From NCBI GenBank assembly GCA_032622095.1, contig CP136065.1, forward strand, positions 18,712,134 to 18,776,133: a DNA stretch of 64,000 nt. The letters are read 5' to 3'. This DNA comes from Siphonodentalium dalli (Eukaryota; Mollusca; Scaphopoda; Gadilida; Siphonodentaliidae). This document shows, one piece after another, positions 12,962 through 28,300 of the stretch. The stretch's first letter is position 1; each line of letters starts with the position of its first letter. The notes under the pieces were generated by a model. It ran no database searches. It saw only the letters and a list, made by a program, of their open reading frames with translations, and was not told where the DNA came from. A program made the position numbers and the translations under genes.

Positions 12962-15875
12962 GTTGTTGGATACGGTTAAGATTACGATACTGGTTGTCGG
13001 ATACGGTTAAGATTATGACACTGGTTGTCGGATACGGTTAATATTATGATACTGGTTGTCGGATACGGTTAATCTTATGATACTGGTTGTCGGATACGCT
13101 TAAGATTGTGATACTGGTTGTCGGATACGGTTAAGATTATGATACTGGTTGTCGGATTAGGTTAAGATTGTGATACTGGTTGTCGGATACGGATAATATT
13201 ATGATACTGGTTGTCGGATTAGGTTAAGATTATGATACTGGTTGTCGGATTAGGTTAAGATTGTGATACTGGTTGTCGGATTAGGTTAAGATTATGATAC
13301 TGGTTGTCGGATACGGTTAAGATTATGATACTGGTTGTCGGATTAGGTTAAGATTATGAAACTGCTTGTCGGATACGGTTAAGATTATGATCCTGGTTGT
13401 CGGATTAGGTTAAGATTGTGATACTGGTTGTCGGATTAGGTTAAGATTATGATACTGGTTGTCGGATGAGGTTAATATTGTGATACTGGTTGTCGGATTA
13501 GGTTAAGATTATGATACTGGTTGTCGGATTAGGTTAAGATTATGATACTGGTTGTCGGAGACGGTTAAGATTATGATACTGGTTGTCGGATTAGGTTAAG
13601 ATTATGATACTGCTTGTCGGATACGGTTAAGATTATGAGCCTGGTTGTCGGATTAGGTAAAGATTGTGATACTGGTTGTCGGATACGGTTAAGATTATGA
13701 TACTGGTTGTCGGATTAGGTTAAGATTATGATACTGCTTGTCGGATACGGTTAAGATTATGAGCCTGGTTGTCGAATTAGGTTAAGATTGTGATACTGTT
13801 TGTCGGATACGGTTAAGATTATGATACTGGTTGTCGGATTAGGTTAAGATTAAGATACTGCTTGTCGGATACGGTTAAGATTATGAGCCTGGTTGTCGGA
13901 TTAGGTAAAGATTGTGATACTGGTTGTCGGATACGGTTAAGATTATGATACTGGTTGTCGGATTAGGTTAAGATTATGATACTGCTTGTCGGATACGGTT
14001 AAGATTATGAGCCTGGTTGTCGGATTAGGTTAAGATTGTGATACTGTTTGTCGGATACGGTTAAGATTATGATACTGGTTGTCGGATTAGGTTAAGATTG
14101 TGATACTGGTTGTCGGATTAGGTTAAGATTGTGATACTGGTTGTCGGAGACGGTTAAGATTATGATACTGGTTGTCGGAGACGGTTAAGATTATGATACT
14201 GGTTGTCGGATACGGTTAAGATTGTGATACTGGTTGTCGGATTAGGTTAAGATTGTGATACTGGTTGTCGGATTAGGTTAAGATTGTGATACTGGTTGTC
14301 GGATTAGGTTAAGAATATGATACTGGTTGTCGGATACGGTTAAGATTATGATACTGGTTGTCGGATTAGGTTAAGATTATGATACTGGTTGTCGGATACG
14401 GTTAAGATTGTGATACTGGTTGTTGGATACGGTTAAGATTACGATACTGGTTGTCGGATACGGTTAAGATTATGACACTGGTTGTCGGATACGGTTAATA
14501 TTATGATACTGGTTGTCGGATACGGTTAAGATTATGATACTGGTTGTCGGATACGGTTAAGATTGTGATACTGGTTGTCGGATACGGTTAAGATTATAAT
14601 ACTGGTTGTCGGATTAGGTTAAGATTGTGATACTGGTTGTCGGATACGGATAATATTATGATACTGGTTGTCGGATTAGGTTAAGATTATGATACTGGTT
14701 GTCGGATTAGGTTAAGATTGTGATACTGGTTGTCGGATTAGGTTAAGATTATGAGCCTGGTTGTCTGATTAGGTTAAGATTGTGATACTGGTTGTCGGAT
14801 TAGGTTAAGATTGTGATACTAGTTGTCGGATTAGGTTAAGATTATGATACTGGTTGTCGGATTAGGTTAAGATTATGATACTGGTTGTCGGATACGGTTA
14901 AGATTATGATACTGGTTGTCGGATTAGGTTAAGATTATGAAACTGCTTGTCGGATACGGTTAAGATTATGATCCTGGTTGTCGGATTAGGTTAAGATTGT
15001 GATACTGGTTGTCGGATTAGGTTAAGATTATGATACTGGTTGTCGGATTAGGTTAATATTGTGATACTGGTTGTCGGATTAGGTTAAGATTATGATACTG
15101 GTTGTCGGATACGGTTAAGATTATGATACTGGTTGTCGGAGACGGTTAAGATTATGATACTGGTTGTCGGATTAGGTTAAGATTATGATACTGCTTGTCG
15201 GATACGGTTAAGATTATGAGCCTGGTTGTCGGATTAGGTTAAGATTGTGATACTGGTTGTCGGATACGGTTAAGATTATGAGACTGGTTGTCGGATTAGG
15301 TTAAGATTATGATACTGCTTGTCGGATACGGTTAAGATTATGAGCCTGGTTGTCGGATTAGGTTAAGATTGTGATACTGTTTGTCGGATACGGTTAAGAT
15401 TATGATACTGGTTGTCGGATTAGGTTAAGATTCTGATACTGCTTGTCGGATACGGTTAATATTATGAGCCTGGTTGTCGGATTAGGTTAAGATTGTGATA
15501 CTGGTTGTCGGATACGGTTAAGATTATGATACTGGTTGTCGGAGACGGTTAAGATTGTGATACTGGTTGTCGGATTAGGTTAAGATTGTGATACTGGTTG
15601 TCGGAGACGGTTAAGATTATGATACTGGTTGTCGGATACGGTTACGATTATGATACTGGTTGTCGGATTAGGTTAAGATTGTGATACTGGTTTTCGGATT
15701 AGGTTAAGATTGTGATACTGGTTGTCGGATTAGGTTAAGATTGTGATACTGGTTGTCGGATTAGGTTGAGAATATGATACTGGTTGTCGGATACGGATAA
15801 GATTATGATACTGGTTGTCGGATTAGGTTAAGATTATGATACTGGTTGTCGGATATGGTTAAGATTGTGATACTG
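12962..15875 (+). repeat. Two tandem 1457-bp (47-monomer) cassettes
   Basis: GTTGTTGG starts at 12962, 14419 and 15876, exactly 1457 bp apart each time. The sequence after each marker follows the same order: an attACGATACT monomer, a gACACT monomer, then ttaaTATT monomers, and further on the GCTTGTCGG/TGAGCCT tetramers. The copies differ by scattered single-base changes, such as gaTGAGG near 13467. Confidence 0.75.
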
Positions 15876-17040
15876 GTTGTTGGATACGGTTAAGATTACG
15901 ATACTGGTTGTCGGATACGGTAAAGATTATGACACTGGTTGTCGGATACGGTTAATATTATGATACTGGTTGTCGGATACGGTTAATATTATGATACTGG
16001 TTGTCGGATACGGTTAAGATTGTGATACTGGTTGTCGGATACGGTTAAGATTATGATACTGGTTGTCGGATACGGTTAAGATTATGATACTGGTTGTCGG
16101 ATTAGATTAAGATTATGATACTGGTTGTCGGATACGGATAATATTATGATACTGGTTGTCGGAGACGGTTAAGATTATGATACTGGTTGTCAGATACGGT
16201 TATGATTATGATACTGGTTGTCGGATACGGTTAAGATTATGATACTGGTTGTCGGATTAGGTTCAGATTATGACACTGGTTGTCGGATACGGTTAAGATT
16301 ATGATACTGGTTGTCGGATTAGGTTAAGATTATGATACTGGTTGTCGGATTAGGTTAAGATTGTGATACTGGATGTCGGATACGGTTAAGATTGTGATAC
16401 TGGTTGTCGGATTAGGTTAAGATTGTGATACTGGTTGTCGGATTAAGTTAAGATTTTGATACTGGTTGTCGGATTAGGTTAAGATTGTGATACTGGTTGT
16501 CGGATTAGGTTAAGATTGTGATGCTGGTTGTCGGATTAGGTTAAGATTATGATACTGGTTGTCGGATTAGGTTAAGATTATGATACTGGTTGTCGGATTA
16601 GGTTAAGATTATGATACTGGTTGTCGGATTAGGTTAAGATTATGACACTGGTTGTCGGATATGGTTAAGATTATGATACTGGTTGTCGGATTAGGTTATG
16701 ATCATGATACTGGTTGTCGCATGCTGTTAAGATTATGATACTGGTTGTCGGATGCTGTTAAGATTATGATACTGGTTGTCGGATTAGGTTAAGATTATGA
16801 TACTGGTTGTCGAATGCTGTTAAGATTATGATACTGGTTGTCGGATTAGGTTAAGATTATGACACTGGTTGTCGGATATGGTTAAGATTATGATAATGGT
16901 TGTCGGATTAGGTTATGATTATGATACTGGTTGTCGGATGCTGTTAAGATTATGATACTGGTTGTCGGATGCTGTTAAGATTATGATACTGGTTGTCGAA
17001 TGCTGTTAAGATTATGATACTGGTTGTCGAATGCTGTTAA

Positions 17041-20000
17041 GATTATGAGACTGGTTGTCGGATGCTGTTAAGATTATGATACTGGTTGTCGGATTAGGTT
17101 AAGATTGTGATACTGGATGTCGGTTACGGTTAAGATTGTGATACTGGTTGTCAGATTAGGTTAAGATTGTGATACTGGTTGTCGGATTAGGTTAAGATTA
17201 TGATACTGGTTGTCGGATTAGGTTAAGATTGTGATACTGGTTGTCGGATTATGTTAAGATTATGATACTGGTTGTCGGATTAGGTTAAGATTATGATACT
17301 GGTTGTCGGATTAGGTTAAGATTGTGATACTGGTTGTCGGATACGGTTAAGATTATGATACTGGTTGTCGGATTATGTTAAGATTATGATACTGGTTGTC
17401 GGATTAGGTTAAGATTATGACACTGGTTGTCGGATTAGGTTAAGATTATGATACTGGTTGTCGGATACGGTTAAGATTATGATACTGGTTGTCGGATTAG
17501 GTTAAGATTATGATACTGGTTGTCGGATTAGGTTAAGATTATGATACTGGTTGTCGGATTAGGTTAAGATTATGATACTGGTTGTCGGATACGGTTAAGA
17601 TTATGATACTGGTTGTCGGATTAGGTTAAGATTATGATACTGGTTGTCGGATTAGGTTAAGATTGTGATACTGGTTGTCGGATTTGGTTAAGATTATGAT
17701 ACTGGTTCTCGGATTAGGTTAAGATTATGATACTGGTTGTCGGATTAGGTTAAGATTATGACACTGGTTGTCGGATACGGTGAAGATTATGATACTGGTT
17801 GTCGGATTAGGTTAAGATTATGATACTGTTTCTCGGATTAGGTTAAGATTATGATACTGGTTGTCGGATACGGTTAAGATTATGATACTGGTTGTCGGAT
17901 TAGGTTAAGATTGTGATACTGGTTGTCGGATACGGATAATATTATGATAATGGTTGTCGGATTAGGTTAAGATTATGATACTGGTTGTCGGATTTGGTTA
18001 AGATTATGACTCTGGTTGTCGGATACGGTTAAGATTATGATACTGGTTGTCGGATACGGTTAAGATTATGATACTGGTTGTCGGATTTGGTTAAGATTAT
18101 GATACTGGTTCTCGGATTAGGTTAAGATTATGATACTGGTTGTCGGATTAGGTTAAGATTATGACACTGGTTGTCGGATACGGTTAAGATTATGATACTG
18201 GTTGTCGGATTAGGTTAAGATTATGATACTGGTTCTCGGATTAGGTTAAGATTATGATACTGGTTGTCGGATTAGGTTAAGATTATGAGCCTGGTTGTCT
18301 GATTAGGTTAAGATTGTGAGCCTGGTTGTCTGATTAGGTTAAGATTGTGATACTGGTTGTCGGATTAGGTTAAGATTATGATACTGGTTGTCAGATTAGG
18401 TTAAGATTATGATACTGGTTGTCGGATTAGGTTAAGATTGTGATACTGGTTGTCGGATTATGTTAAGATTATGATACTGGTTGTCGGATTAGGTTAAGAT
18501 TATGATACTGGTTGTCGGATTAGGTTAAGATTGTGATACTGGTTGTCGGATACGGTTAAGATTATGATACTGGTTGTCGGATTATGTTAAGATTATGATA
18601 CTGGTTGTCGGATTAGGTTAAGATTATGACACTGGTTGTCGGATTAGGTTAAGATTATGATACTGGTTGTCGGATACGGTTAAGATTATGATACTGGTTG
18701 TCGGATTAGGTTAAGATTATGATACTGGTTGTCGGATTAGGTTAAGATTATGATACTGGTTGTCGGATTAGGTTAAGATTATGATACTGGTTGTCGGATA
18801 CGGTTAAGATTATGATACTGGTTGTCGGATTAGGTTAAGATTATGATACTGGTTGTCGGATTAGGTTAAGATTGTGATACTGGTTGTCGGATTTGGTTAA
18901 GATTATGATACTGGTTCTCGGATTAGGTTAAGATTATGATACTGGTTGTCGGATTAGGTTAAGATTATGACACTGGTTGTCGGATACGGTTAAGATTATG
19001 ATACTGGTTGTCGGATTAGGTTAAGATTATGATACTGGTTCTCGGATTAGGTTAAGATTATGATACTGGTTGTCGGATACGGTTAAGATTATGATACTGG
19101 TTGTCGGATTAGGTTAAGATTGTGATACTGGTTGTCGGATACGGATAATATTATGATAATGGTTGTCGGATTAGGTTAAGATTATGATACTGGTTGTCGG
19201 ATTAGGTTAAGATTATGACTCTGGTTGTCGGATACGGTTAAGATTATGATACTGGTTGTCGGATTAGGTTAAGATTGTGATACTGGTTGTCGGATTTGGT
19301 TAAGATTATGATACTGGTTCTCGGATTAGGTTAAGATTATGATACTGGTTGTCGGATTAGGTTAAGATTATGACACTGGTTGTCGGATACGGTTAAGATT
19401 ATGATACTGGTTGTCGGATTAGGTTAAGATTATGATACTGGTTCTCGGATTAGGTTAAGATTATGATACTGGTTGTCGGATTAGGTTAAGATTATGAGCC
19501 TGGTTGTCTGATTAGGTTAAGATTGTGAGCCTGGTTGTCTGATTAGGTTAAGATTGTGATACTGGTTGTCGGATTAGGTTAAGATTATGATACTGGTTGT
19601 CAGATTAGGTTAAGATTATGATACTGGTTGTCGGATTAGGTTAAGATTATGATACTGGTTGTCGGATACGGTTAAGATTATGATACTGGTTGTCGGATTA
19701 GGTTAAGATTATGAAACTGCTTGTCGGATACGGTTAAGATTATGATCCTGGTTGTCGGATTAGGTTAAGATTGTGATACTGGTTGTCGGATTAGGTTAAG
19801 ATTATGATACTGGTTGTCGGATTAGGTTAATATTGTGATACTGGTTGTCGGATTAGGTTAAGATTATGATACTGGTTGTCGGATACGGTTAAGATTATGA
19901 TACTGGTTGTCGGAGACGGTTAAGATTATGATACTGGTTGTCGGATTAGGTTAAGATTATGATACTGCTTGTCGGATACGGTTAAGATTATGAGCATGGT

Positions 20001-22300
20001 TGTCGGATTAGGTTAAGATTGTGATACTGGTTGTCGGATACGGTTAAGATTATGAGACTGGTAGTCGGATTAGGTTAAGATTATGATACTGCTTGTCGGA
20101 TACGGTTAAGATTATGAGCCTGGTTGTCGGATTAGGTTAAGATTGTGATACTGTTTGTCGGATACGGTTAAGATTATGATACTGGTTGTCAGATTAGGTT
20201 AAGATTGTGATACTGGTTGTCGGATTAGGTTAAGATTATGATACTGGTTGTCAGATTAGGTTAAGATTATGATACTGGTTGTCGGATTAGGTTAAGATTG
20301 TGATACTGGTTGTCGGATTTGGTTAAGATTATGATACTGGTTCTCGGATTAGGTTAAGATTATGATACTGGTTGTCGGATTAGGTTAAGATTATGACACT
20401 GGTTGTCGGATACGGTGAAGATTATGATACTGGTTGTCGGATTAGGTTAAGATTATGATACTGTTTCTCGGATTAGGTTAAGATTATGATACTGGTTGTC
20501 GGATACGGTTAAGATTATGATACTGGTTGTCGGATTAGGTTAAGATTGTGATACTGGTTGTCGGATACGGATAATATTATGATAATGGTTGTCGGATTAG
20601 GTTAAGATTATGATACTGGTTGTCGGATTTGGTTAAGATTATGACTCTGGTTGTCGGATACGGTTAAGATTATGATACTGGTTGTCGGATACGGTTAAGA
20701 TTATGATACTGGTTGTCGGATTTGGTTAAGATTATGATACTGGTTCTCGGATTAGGTTAAGATTATGATACTGGTTGTCGGATTAGGTTAAGATTATGAC
20801 ACTGGTTGTCGGATACGGTTAAGATTATGATACTGGTTGTCGGATTAGGTTAAGATTATGATACTGGTTCTCGGATTAGGTTAAGATTATGATACTGGTT
20901 GTCGGATTAGGTTAATATTATGAGCCTGGTTGTCTGATTAGGTTAAGATTGTGAGCCTGGTTGTCTGATTAGGTTAAGATTGTGATACTGGTTGTCGGAT
21001 TAGGTTAAGATTATGATACTGGTTGTCAGATTAGGTTAAGATTATGATACTGGTTGTCGGATTAGGTTAAGATTGTGATACTGGTTGTCGGATTATGTTA
21101 AGATTATGATACTGGTTGTCGGATTAGGTTAAGATTATGATACTGGTTGTCGGATTAGGTTAAGATTGTGATACTGGTTGTCGGATACGGTTAAGATTAT
21201 GATACTGGTTGTCGGATTATGTTAAGATTATGATACTGGTTGTCGGATTAGGTTAAGATTATGACACTGGTTGTCGGATTAGGTTAAGATTATGATACTG
21301 GTTGTCGGATACGGTTAAGATTATGATACTGGTTGTCGGATTAGGTTAAGATTATGATACTGGTTGTCGGATTAGGTTAAGATTATGATACTGGTTGTCG
21401 GATTAGGTTAAGATTATGATACTGGTTGTCGGATACGGTTAAGATTATGATACTGGTTGTCGGATTAGGTTAAGATTATGATACTGGTTGTCGGATTAGG
21501 TTAAGATTGTGATACTGGTTGTCGGATTTGGTTAAGATTATGATACTGGTTCTCGGATTAGGTTAAGATTATGATACTGGTTGTCGGATTAGGTTAAGAT
21601 TATGACACTGGTTGTCGGATACGGTTAAGATTATGATACTGGTTGTCGGATTAGGTTAAGATTATGATACTGGTTCTCGGATTAGGTTAAGATTATGATA
21701 CTGGTTGTCGGATACGGTTAAGATTATGATACTGGTTGTCGGATTAGGTTAAGATTGTGATACTGGTTGTCGGATACGGATAATATTATGATAATGGTTG
21801 TCGGATTAGGTTAAGATTATGATACTGGTTGTCGGATTAGGTTAAGATTATGACTCTGGTTGTCGGATACGGTTAAGATTATGATACTGGTTGTCGGATT
21901 AGGTTAAGATTGTGATACTGGTTGTCGGATTTGGTTAAGATTATGATACTGGTTCTCGGATTAGGTTAAGATTATGATACTGGTTGTCGGATTAGGTTAA
22001 GATTATGACACTGGTTGTCGGATACGGTTAAGATTATGATACTGGTTGTCGGATTAGGTTAAGATTATGATACTGGTTCTCGGATTAGGTTAAGATTATG
22101 ATACTGGTTGTCGGATTAGGTTAAGATTATGAGCCTGGTTGTCTGATTAGGTTAAGATTGTGAGCCTGGTTGTCTGATTAGGTTAAGATTGTGATACTGG
22201 TTGTCGGATTAGGTTAAGATTATGATACTGGTTGTCAGATTAGGTTAAGATTATGATACTGGTTGTCGGATTAGGTTAAGATTATGATACTGGTTGTCGG
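17041..22300 (+). repeat. Satellite domain B with nested 1209/2635-bp cassettes
   Basis: Here GTTCTCGG and GGATTTGG monomers become frequent. A double TGTCTGATTAGG signature has its GTCTG at 18297, 19506, 20932 and 22141. The intervals are 1209, 1426 and 1209 bp (39, 46 and 39 monomers), so a composite of 2635 bp (85 monomers) is duplicated. Two independent rare variants confirm the 2635-bp offset: TGAGCATGG at 19991 and 22626, and GTAGTCGG at 20061 and 22696. An A-type block (19,640-20,170) sits inside the repeat and is copied with it. Confidence 0.85.
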
Positions 22301-25300
22301 ATACGGTTAAGATTATGATACTGGTTGTCGGATTAGGTTAAGATTATGAAACTGCTTGTCGGATACGGTTAAGATTATGATCCTGGTTGTCGGATTAGGT
22401 TAAGATTGTGATACTGGTTGTCGGATTAGGTTAAGATTATGATACTGGTTGTCGGATTAGGTTAATATTGTGATACTGGTTGTCGGATTAGGTTAAGATT
22501 ATGATACTGGTTGTCGGATACGGTTAAGATTATGATACTGGTTGTCGGAGACGGTTAAGATTATGATACTGGTTGTCGGATTAGGTTAAGATTATGATAC
22601 TGCTTGTCGGATACGGTTAAGATTATGAGCATGGTTGTCGGATTAGGTTAAGATTGTGATACTGGTTGTCGGATACGGTTAAGATTATGAGACTGGTAGT
22701 CGGATTAGGTTAAGATTATGATACTGCTTGTCGGATACGGTTAAGATTATGAGCCTGGTTGTCGGATTAGGTTAAGATTGTGATACTGTTTGTCGGATAC
22801 GGTTAAGATTATGATACTGGTTGTCGGATTAGGTTAAGATTCTGATACTGCTTGTCGGATACGGTTAATATTATGAGCCTGGTTGTCGGATTAGGTTAAG
22901 ATTGTGATACTGGTTGTTGGATACGGTTAAGATTATGATACTGGTTGTCGGAGACGGTTAAGATTGTGATACTGGTTGTCGGATTAGGTTAAGATTGTGA
23001 TACTGGTTGTCGGAGACGGTTAAGATTATGATACTGGTTGTCGGATACGGTTACGATTATGATACTGGTTGTCGGATTAGGTTAAGATTGTGATACTGTT
23101 TGTCGGATTAGGTTAAGATTGTGATACTGGTTGTCGGATTAGGTTAAGATTGTGATACTGTTTGTCGGATTAGGTTAAGAATATGATACTGGTTGTCGGA
23201 TACGGTTAAGATTATGATACTGGTTCTCGGATTAGGTTAAGATTATGATACTGGTTGTTGGATACGGTTAAGATTGTGATACTGGTTGTTGGATACGGTT
23301 AAGATTACGATACTGGTTGTCGGATACGGTTAAGATTATGACACTGGTTGTCGGATACGGTTAATATTATGATACTGGTTGTCGGATACGGTTAATATTA
23401 TGATACTGGTTGTCGGATACGGTTAAGATTGTGATACTGGTTGTCGGATACGGTTAAGATTATGATACTGGTTGTCGGATACGGTATAAGATTATGATAC
23501 TGGTTGTCGGATTAGGTTAAGATTATGATACTGGTTGTCGGATACGGATAATATTATGATACTGGTTGTCGGATTAGGTTAAGATTATGATACTGGTCGT
23601 CGAATTAGGTTAAGGTTGTGATACTGGTTGTCGGATACGGTTAAGATTATGATACTGGTTGTCGGATACGGTTAAGATTATGATACTGGTTGTCGGATAC
23701 GGTTAAGATTATGATACTGGTTGTCGGATACGGTTAAGATTATGATACTGGTTGTCGGATTAGGTTCAGATTATGACACTGGTTGTCGGATACGGTTAAG
23801 ATTATGATACTGGTTGTCGGATTAGGTTAAGATTATGATACTGGTTGTCGGATTAGGTTAAGATTGTGATACTGGATGTCGGATACGGTTAAGATTGTGA
23901 TACTGGTTGTCGGATTAGGTTAAGATTGTGATACTGGTTGTCGGATTAAGTTAAGATTTTGATACTGGTTGTCGGATTAGGTTAAGATTGTGATACTGGT
24001 TGTCGGATTAGGTTAAGATTGTGATACTGGTTGTCGGATTAGGTTAAGATTATGATACTGGTTGTCGGATTAGGTTAAGATTATGATACTGGTTGTCGGA
24101 TTAGGTTAAGATTGTGATACTGGTTGTCGGATTAGGTTAAGATTATGATACTGGTTGTCGGATACGGTTAAGATTATGATACTGGTTGTCGGATACGGTT
24201 AAGATTATGATACTGGTTGTCGGATTAGGTTAAGATTATGAAACTGCTTGTCGGATACGGTTAAGATTATGAATCTGGTTGTCGGATACGGTTAAGATTA
24301 TGAATCTGGTTGTCGGATTAGGTTAAGATTATGATACTGGTTGTCGGATTAGGTTAATATTGTGATACTGGTTGTCGGATTAGTTTAAGATTATGATACT
24401 GGTTGTCGGATACGGTTAAGATTATGATACTGGTTGTCGGAGACGGTTAAGATTATGATACTGGTTGTCGGAGACGGTTAAGATTATGATACTGGTTGTC
24501 GGATTAGGTTAATATTATGATACTGCTTGTCGGATACGGTTAAGATTATGAGCCTGGTTGTCGGATTAGGTTAAGATTGTGATACTGGTTGTCGGATACG
24601 GTTAAGATTATGATACTGGTTGTCGGATTAGGTTAAGATTATAATACTGCTTGTCGGATACGGTTAAGATTATGAGCCTGGTTGTCGGATACGGTTAAGA
24701 TTGTGATACTGTTTGTCGGATTAGGTTAAGATTGTGATACTGGTTGTCGGATTAGGTTAAGAATATGATACTGGTTGTCGGATACGGTTAAGATTATGAT
24801 ACTGGTTGTCGGATTAGGTTAAGATTATTATACTGGTTGTCGGATACGGTTAAGATTGTGATACTGGTTGTTGGATACGGTTAAGATTACGATACTGGTT
24901 GTCGGATACGGTTAAGATTATGACACTGGTTGTCGGATACGGTTAATATTATGATACTGGTTGTCGGATACGGTTAAGATTATGATACTGGTTGTCGGAT
25001 ACGGTTAAGATTGTGATACTGGTTGTCGGATACGGTTAAGATTATGATACTGGTTGTCGGATACGGTTAAGATTATGATACTGGTTGTCGGATTAGGTTA
25101 AGATTATGATACTGGTTGTCGGATACGGATAATATTATGATACTGGTTGTCGGATTAGGTTAAGATTATGATACTGGTTGTCGAATTAGGTTAAGGTTGT
25201 GATACTGGTTGTCGGATACGGTTAAGATTTTGATACTGGTTGTCGGAGACGGTTAAGATTATGATACTGGTTGTCGGATACGGTTAAGATTATGATACTG

Positions 25301-28300
25301 GTTGTCGGATACGGTTAAGATTATGATAATGGTTGTCGGATTAGGTTAAGATTATGAAACTGGTTGTCGGATACGGTTAAGATTATGATACTGGTTGTCG
25401 GATTAGGTTAAGATTGTGATACTGGTTGTCGGATACGGATAATATTATGATACTGGTTGTCGGATTAGGTTAAGATTATGATACTGGTTGTCGGATTAGG
25501 TTAAGATTGTGATACTGGTTGTCGGATTAGGTTAAGATTATGAGCCTGGTTGTCTGATTAGGTTAAGATTGCGATACTGGTTGTCGGATTAGGTTAAGAT
25601 TGTGATACTGGTTGTCGGATTAGGTTAAGATTATGATACTGGTTGTCGGATTAGGTTAAGATTATGATACTGGTTGTCGGATACGGTTAAGATTATGATA
25701 CTGGTTGTCGGATTAGGTTAAGATTATGAAACTGCTTGTCGGATACGGTTAAGATTATGAAACTGGTTGTCGGATTAGGTTAAGATTATGATACTGGTTG
25801 TCGGATTAGGTTAAGATTATGATATTGGTTGTCAGATTAGGTTAATATTGTGATACTGGTTGTCGGATTAGGTTAAGATTATGATACTGGTTGTCGGATA
25901 CGGTTAAGATTATGATACTGGTTGTCGGAGACGGTTAAGTTTATGATACTGGTTGTCGGAGACGGTTAAGATTATGATACTGGTTGTCGGATTAGGTTAA
26001 GATTATGATACTGCTTGTCGGATACGGTTAAGACTATGAGCCTGGTTGTCGGATTAGGTTAAGATTGTGATACTGGTTGTCGGATACGGTTAAGATTATG
26101 ATACTAGTTGTCGGATTAGGTTAAGATTATGATACTGCTTGTCGGATACGGTTAAGATTATGAGCCTGGTTGTCGGATTAGGTTAAGATTGTGATACTGT
26201 TTGTCGGATACGGTTAAGATTATGATACTGGTTGTCGGATTAGGTTAAGATTCTGATACTGCTTGTCGGATACGGTTAATATTATGAGCCTGGTTGTCGG
26301 ATTAGGTTAAGATTGTGATAATGGTTGTCGGATACGGTTAAGATTATGATACTGGTTGTCGGAGACGGTTAAGATTGTGATACTGGTTGACGGATTAGGT
26401 TAAGATTGTGATACTGGTTGTCGGAGACGGTTAAGATTATGATACTGGTTGTCGGATACGGTTACGATTATGATACTGGTTGTCGGATTAGGTTAAGATT
26501 GTGATACTGGTTGTCGGATTAGGTTAAGATTGTGATACTGGTTGTCGGATTAGGTTAAGATTGTGATACTGGTTGTCGGATTAGGTTAAGAATATGATAC
26601 TGGTTGTCGGATACGGTTAAGATTATGATACTGGTTGTCGGATTAGGTTAAGATTATTATACTGGTTGTCGGATACGGTTAAGATTGTGATACTGGTTGT
26701 TGGATACGGCTAAGATTACGATACTGGTTGTCGGATACGGTTAAGATTATGACACTGGTTGTCGGATACGGTTAATATTATGATACTGGTTGTCGGATAC
26801 GGTTAAGATTATGATACTGGTTGTCGGATACGGTTAAGATTGTGATACTGGTTGTCGGATACGGTTAAGATTATGATACTGGTTGTCGGATACGGTTAAG
26901 ATTATGATACTGGTTGTCGGATTAGGTTAAGATTATGATACTGGTTGTCGAATATGGATAATATTATGATACTGGTTGTCGGATTAGGTTAAGATTATGA
27001 TACTGGTTGTCGAATTAGGTTAAGGTTGTGATACTGGTTGCCGGATACGGTTAAGATTTTGATACTGGTTGTCGGATACGGTTAAGATTATGATACTGGT
27101 TGTCGGATACGGTTAAGATTATGATACTGGTTGTCGGATACGGTTAAGATTATGATACTGGTTGTCGGATTAGTTTCAGATTATGACACTGGTTGTCGGA
27201 TACGGTTAAGATTATGATACTGGTTCTCGGATTAGGTTAAGATTATGATACTGGTTGTCGGATTAGGTTAAAATTGTGATACTGGATGTCGGATACGGTT
27301 AAGATTGTGATACTGGTTGTCGGATTAGGTTAAGATTGTGATACTGGTTGTCGGATTAAGTTAAGATTTTGATACTGGTTGTCGGATTAGGTTAAGATTG
27401 TGATACTGGTTGTCGGATTAGGTTAAGATTGTGATACTGGTTGTCGGATTAGGTTAAGATTATGATACTGGTTGTCGGATTAGGTTAAGATTATGATACT
27501 GGTTGTCGGATTAGGTTAAGATTGTGATACTGGTTGTCGGATTAGGTTAAGATTATGACACTGGTTGTCGGATATGGTTAAGATTATGATACTGGTTGTC
27601 GGATTAGGTTATGATCATGATACTGGTTGTCGGATGCTGTTAAGATTATGATACTGGTTGTCGGATGCTGTAAGATTATGATACTGGTTGTCGGATGCTG
27701 TTAAGATTATGATACTGGTTGTCGGATTAGGTTAAGATTATGATACTGGTTGTCGAATGCTGTTAAGATTATGATACTGGTTGTCGGATTAGGTTAAGAT
27801 TATGACTCTGGTTGTCGGATATGGTTAAGATTATGATACTGGTTGTCGGATTAGGTTATGATTATGATACTGGTTGTCGGATGCTGTTAAGATTATGATA
27901 CTGGTTGTCGGATGCTGTTAAGATTATGATACTGGTTGTCGAATGCTGTTAAGATTATGATACTGGTTGTCGAATGCTGTTAAGATTATGAGACTGGTTG
28001 TCGGATGCTGTTAAGATTATGATACTGGTTGTCGGATTAGGTTAAGATTATGATACTGGTTGTCGGATTAGGTTAAGATTGTGATACTGGTTGTCGGATT
28101 AGGTTAAGATTATGATACTGGTTGTCGGATTAGGTTAAGATTATGATACTGGTTGTCGGATTAGGTTAAGATTGTGATACTGGTTGTCGGATACGGTTAA
28201 GATTATGATACTGGTTGTCGGATTATGTTAAGATTATGATACTGGTTGTCGGATTAGGTTAAGATTATGACACTGGTTGTCGGATTAGGTTAAGATTATG

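Larger units (their letters stand above)
2431..17040 (+). repeat. Satellite domain A (gAGCct / gCttg / gttgTtgg families)
   Basis: This part of the array is marked by monomers with TGAGCCT, with GCTTGTCGG, with GGAGACGG and with GTTGTTGG. The GTTGTTGG marker starts at 5212, 6917, 10203, 11195, 12962, 14419 and 15876. The successive intervals are 1705, 3286, 992, 1767, 1457 and 1457 bp, which are 55, 106, 32, 57, 47 and 47 monomers exactly. Another marker, GCATGCTG, starts at 9372, 12131 and 16719 (2759 and 4588 bp, 89 and 148 monomers). The domain limits are my own choice, set by where marker variants change. Confidence 0.8.
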
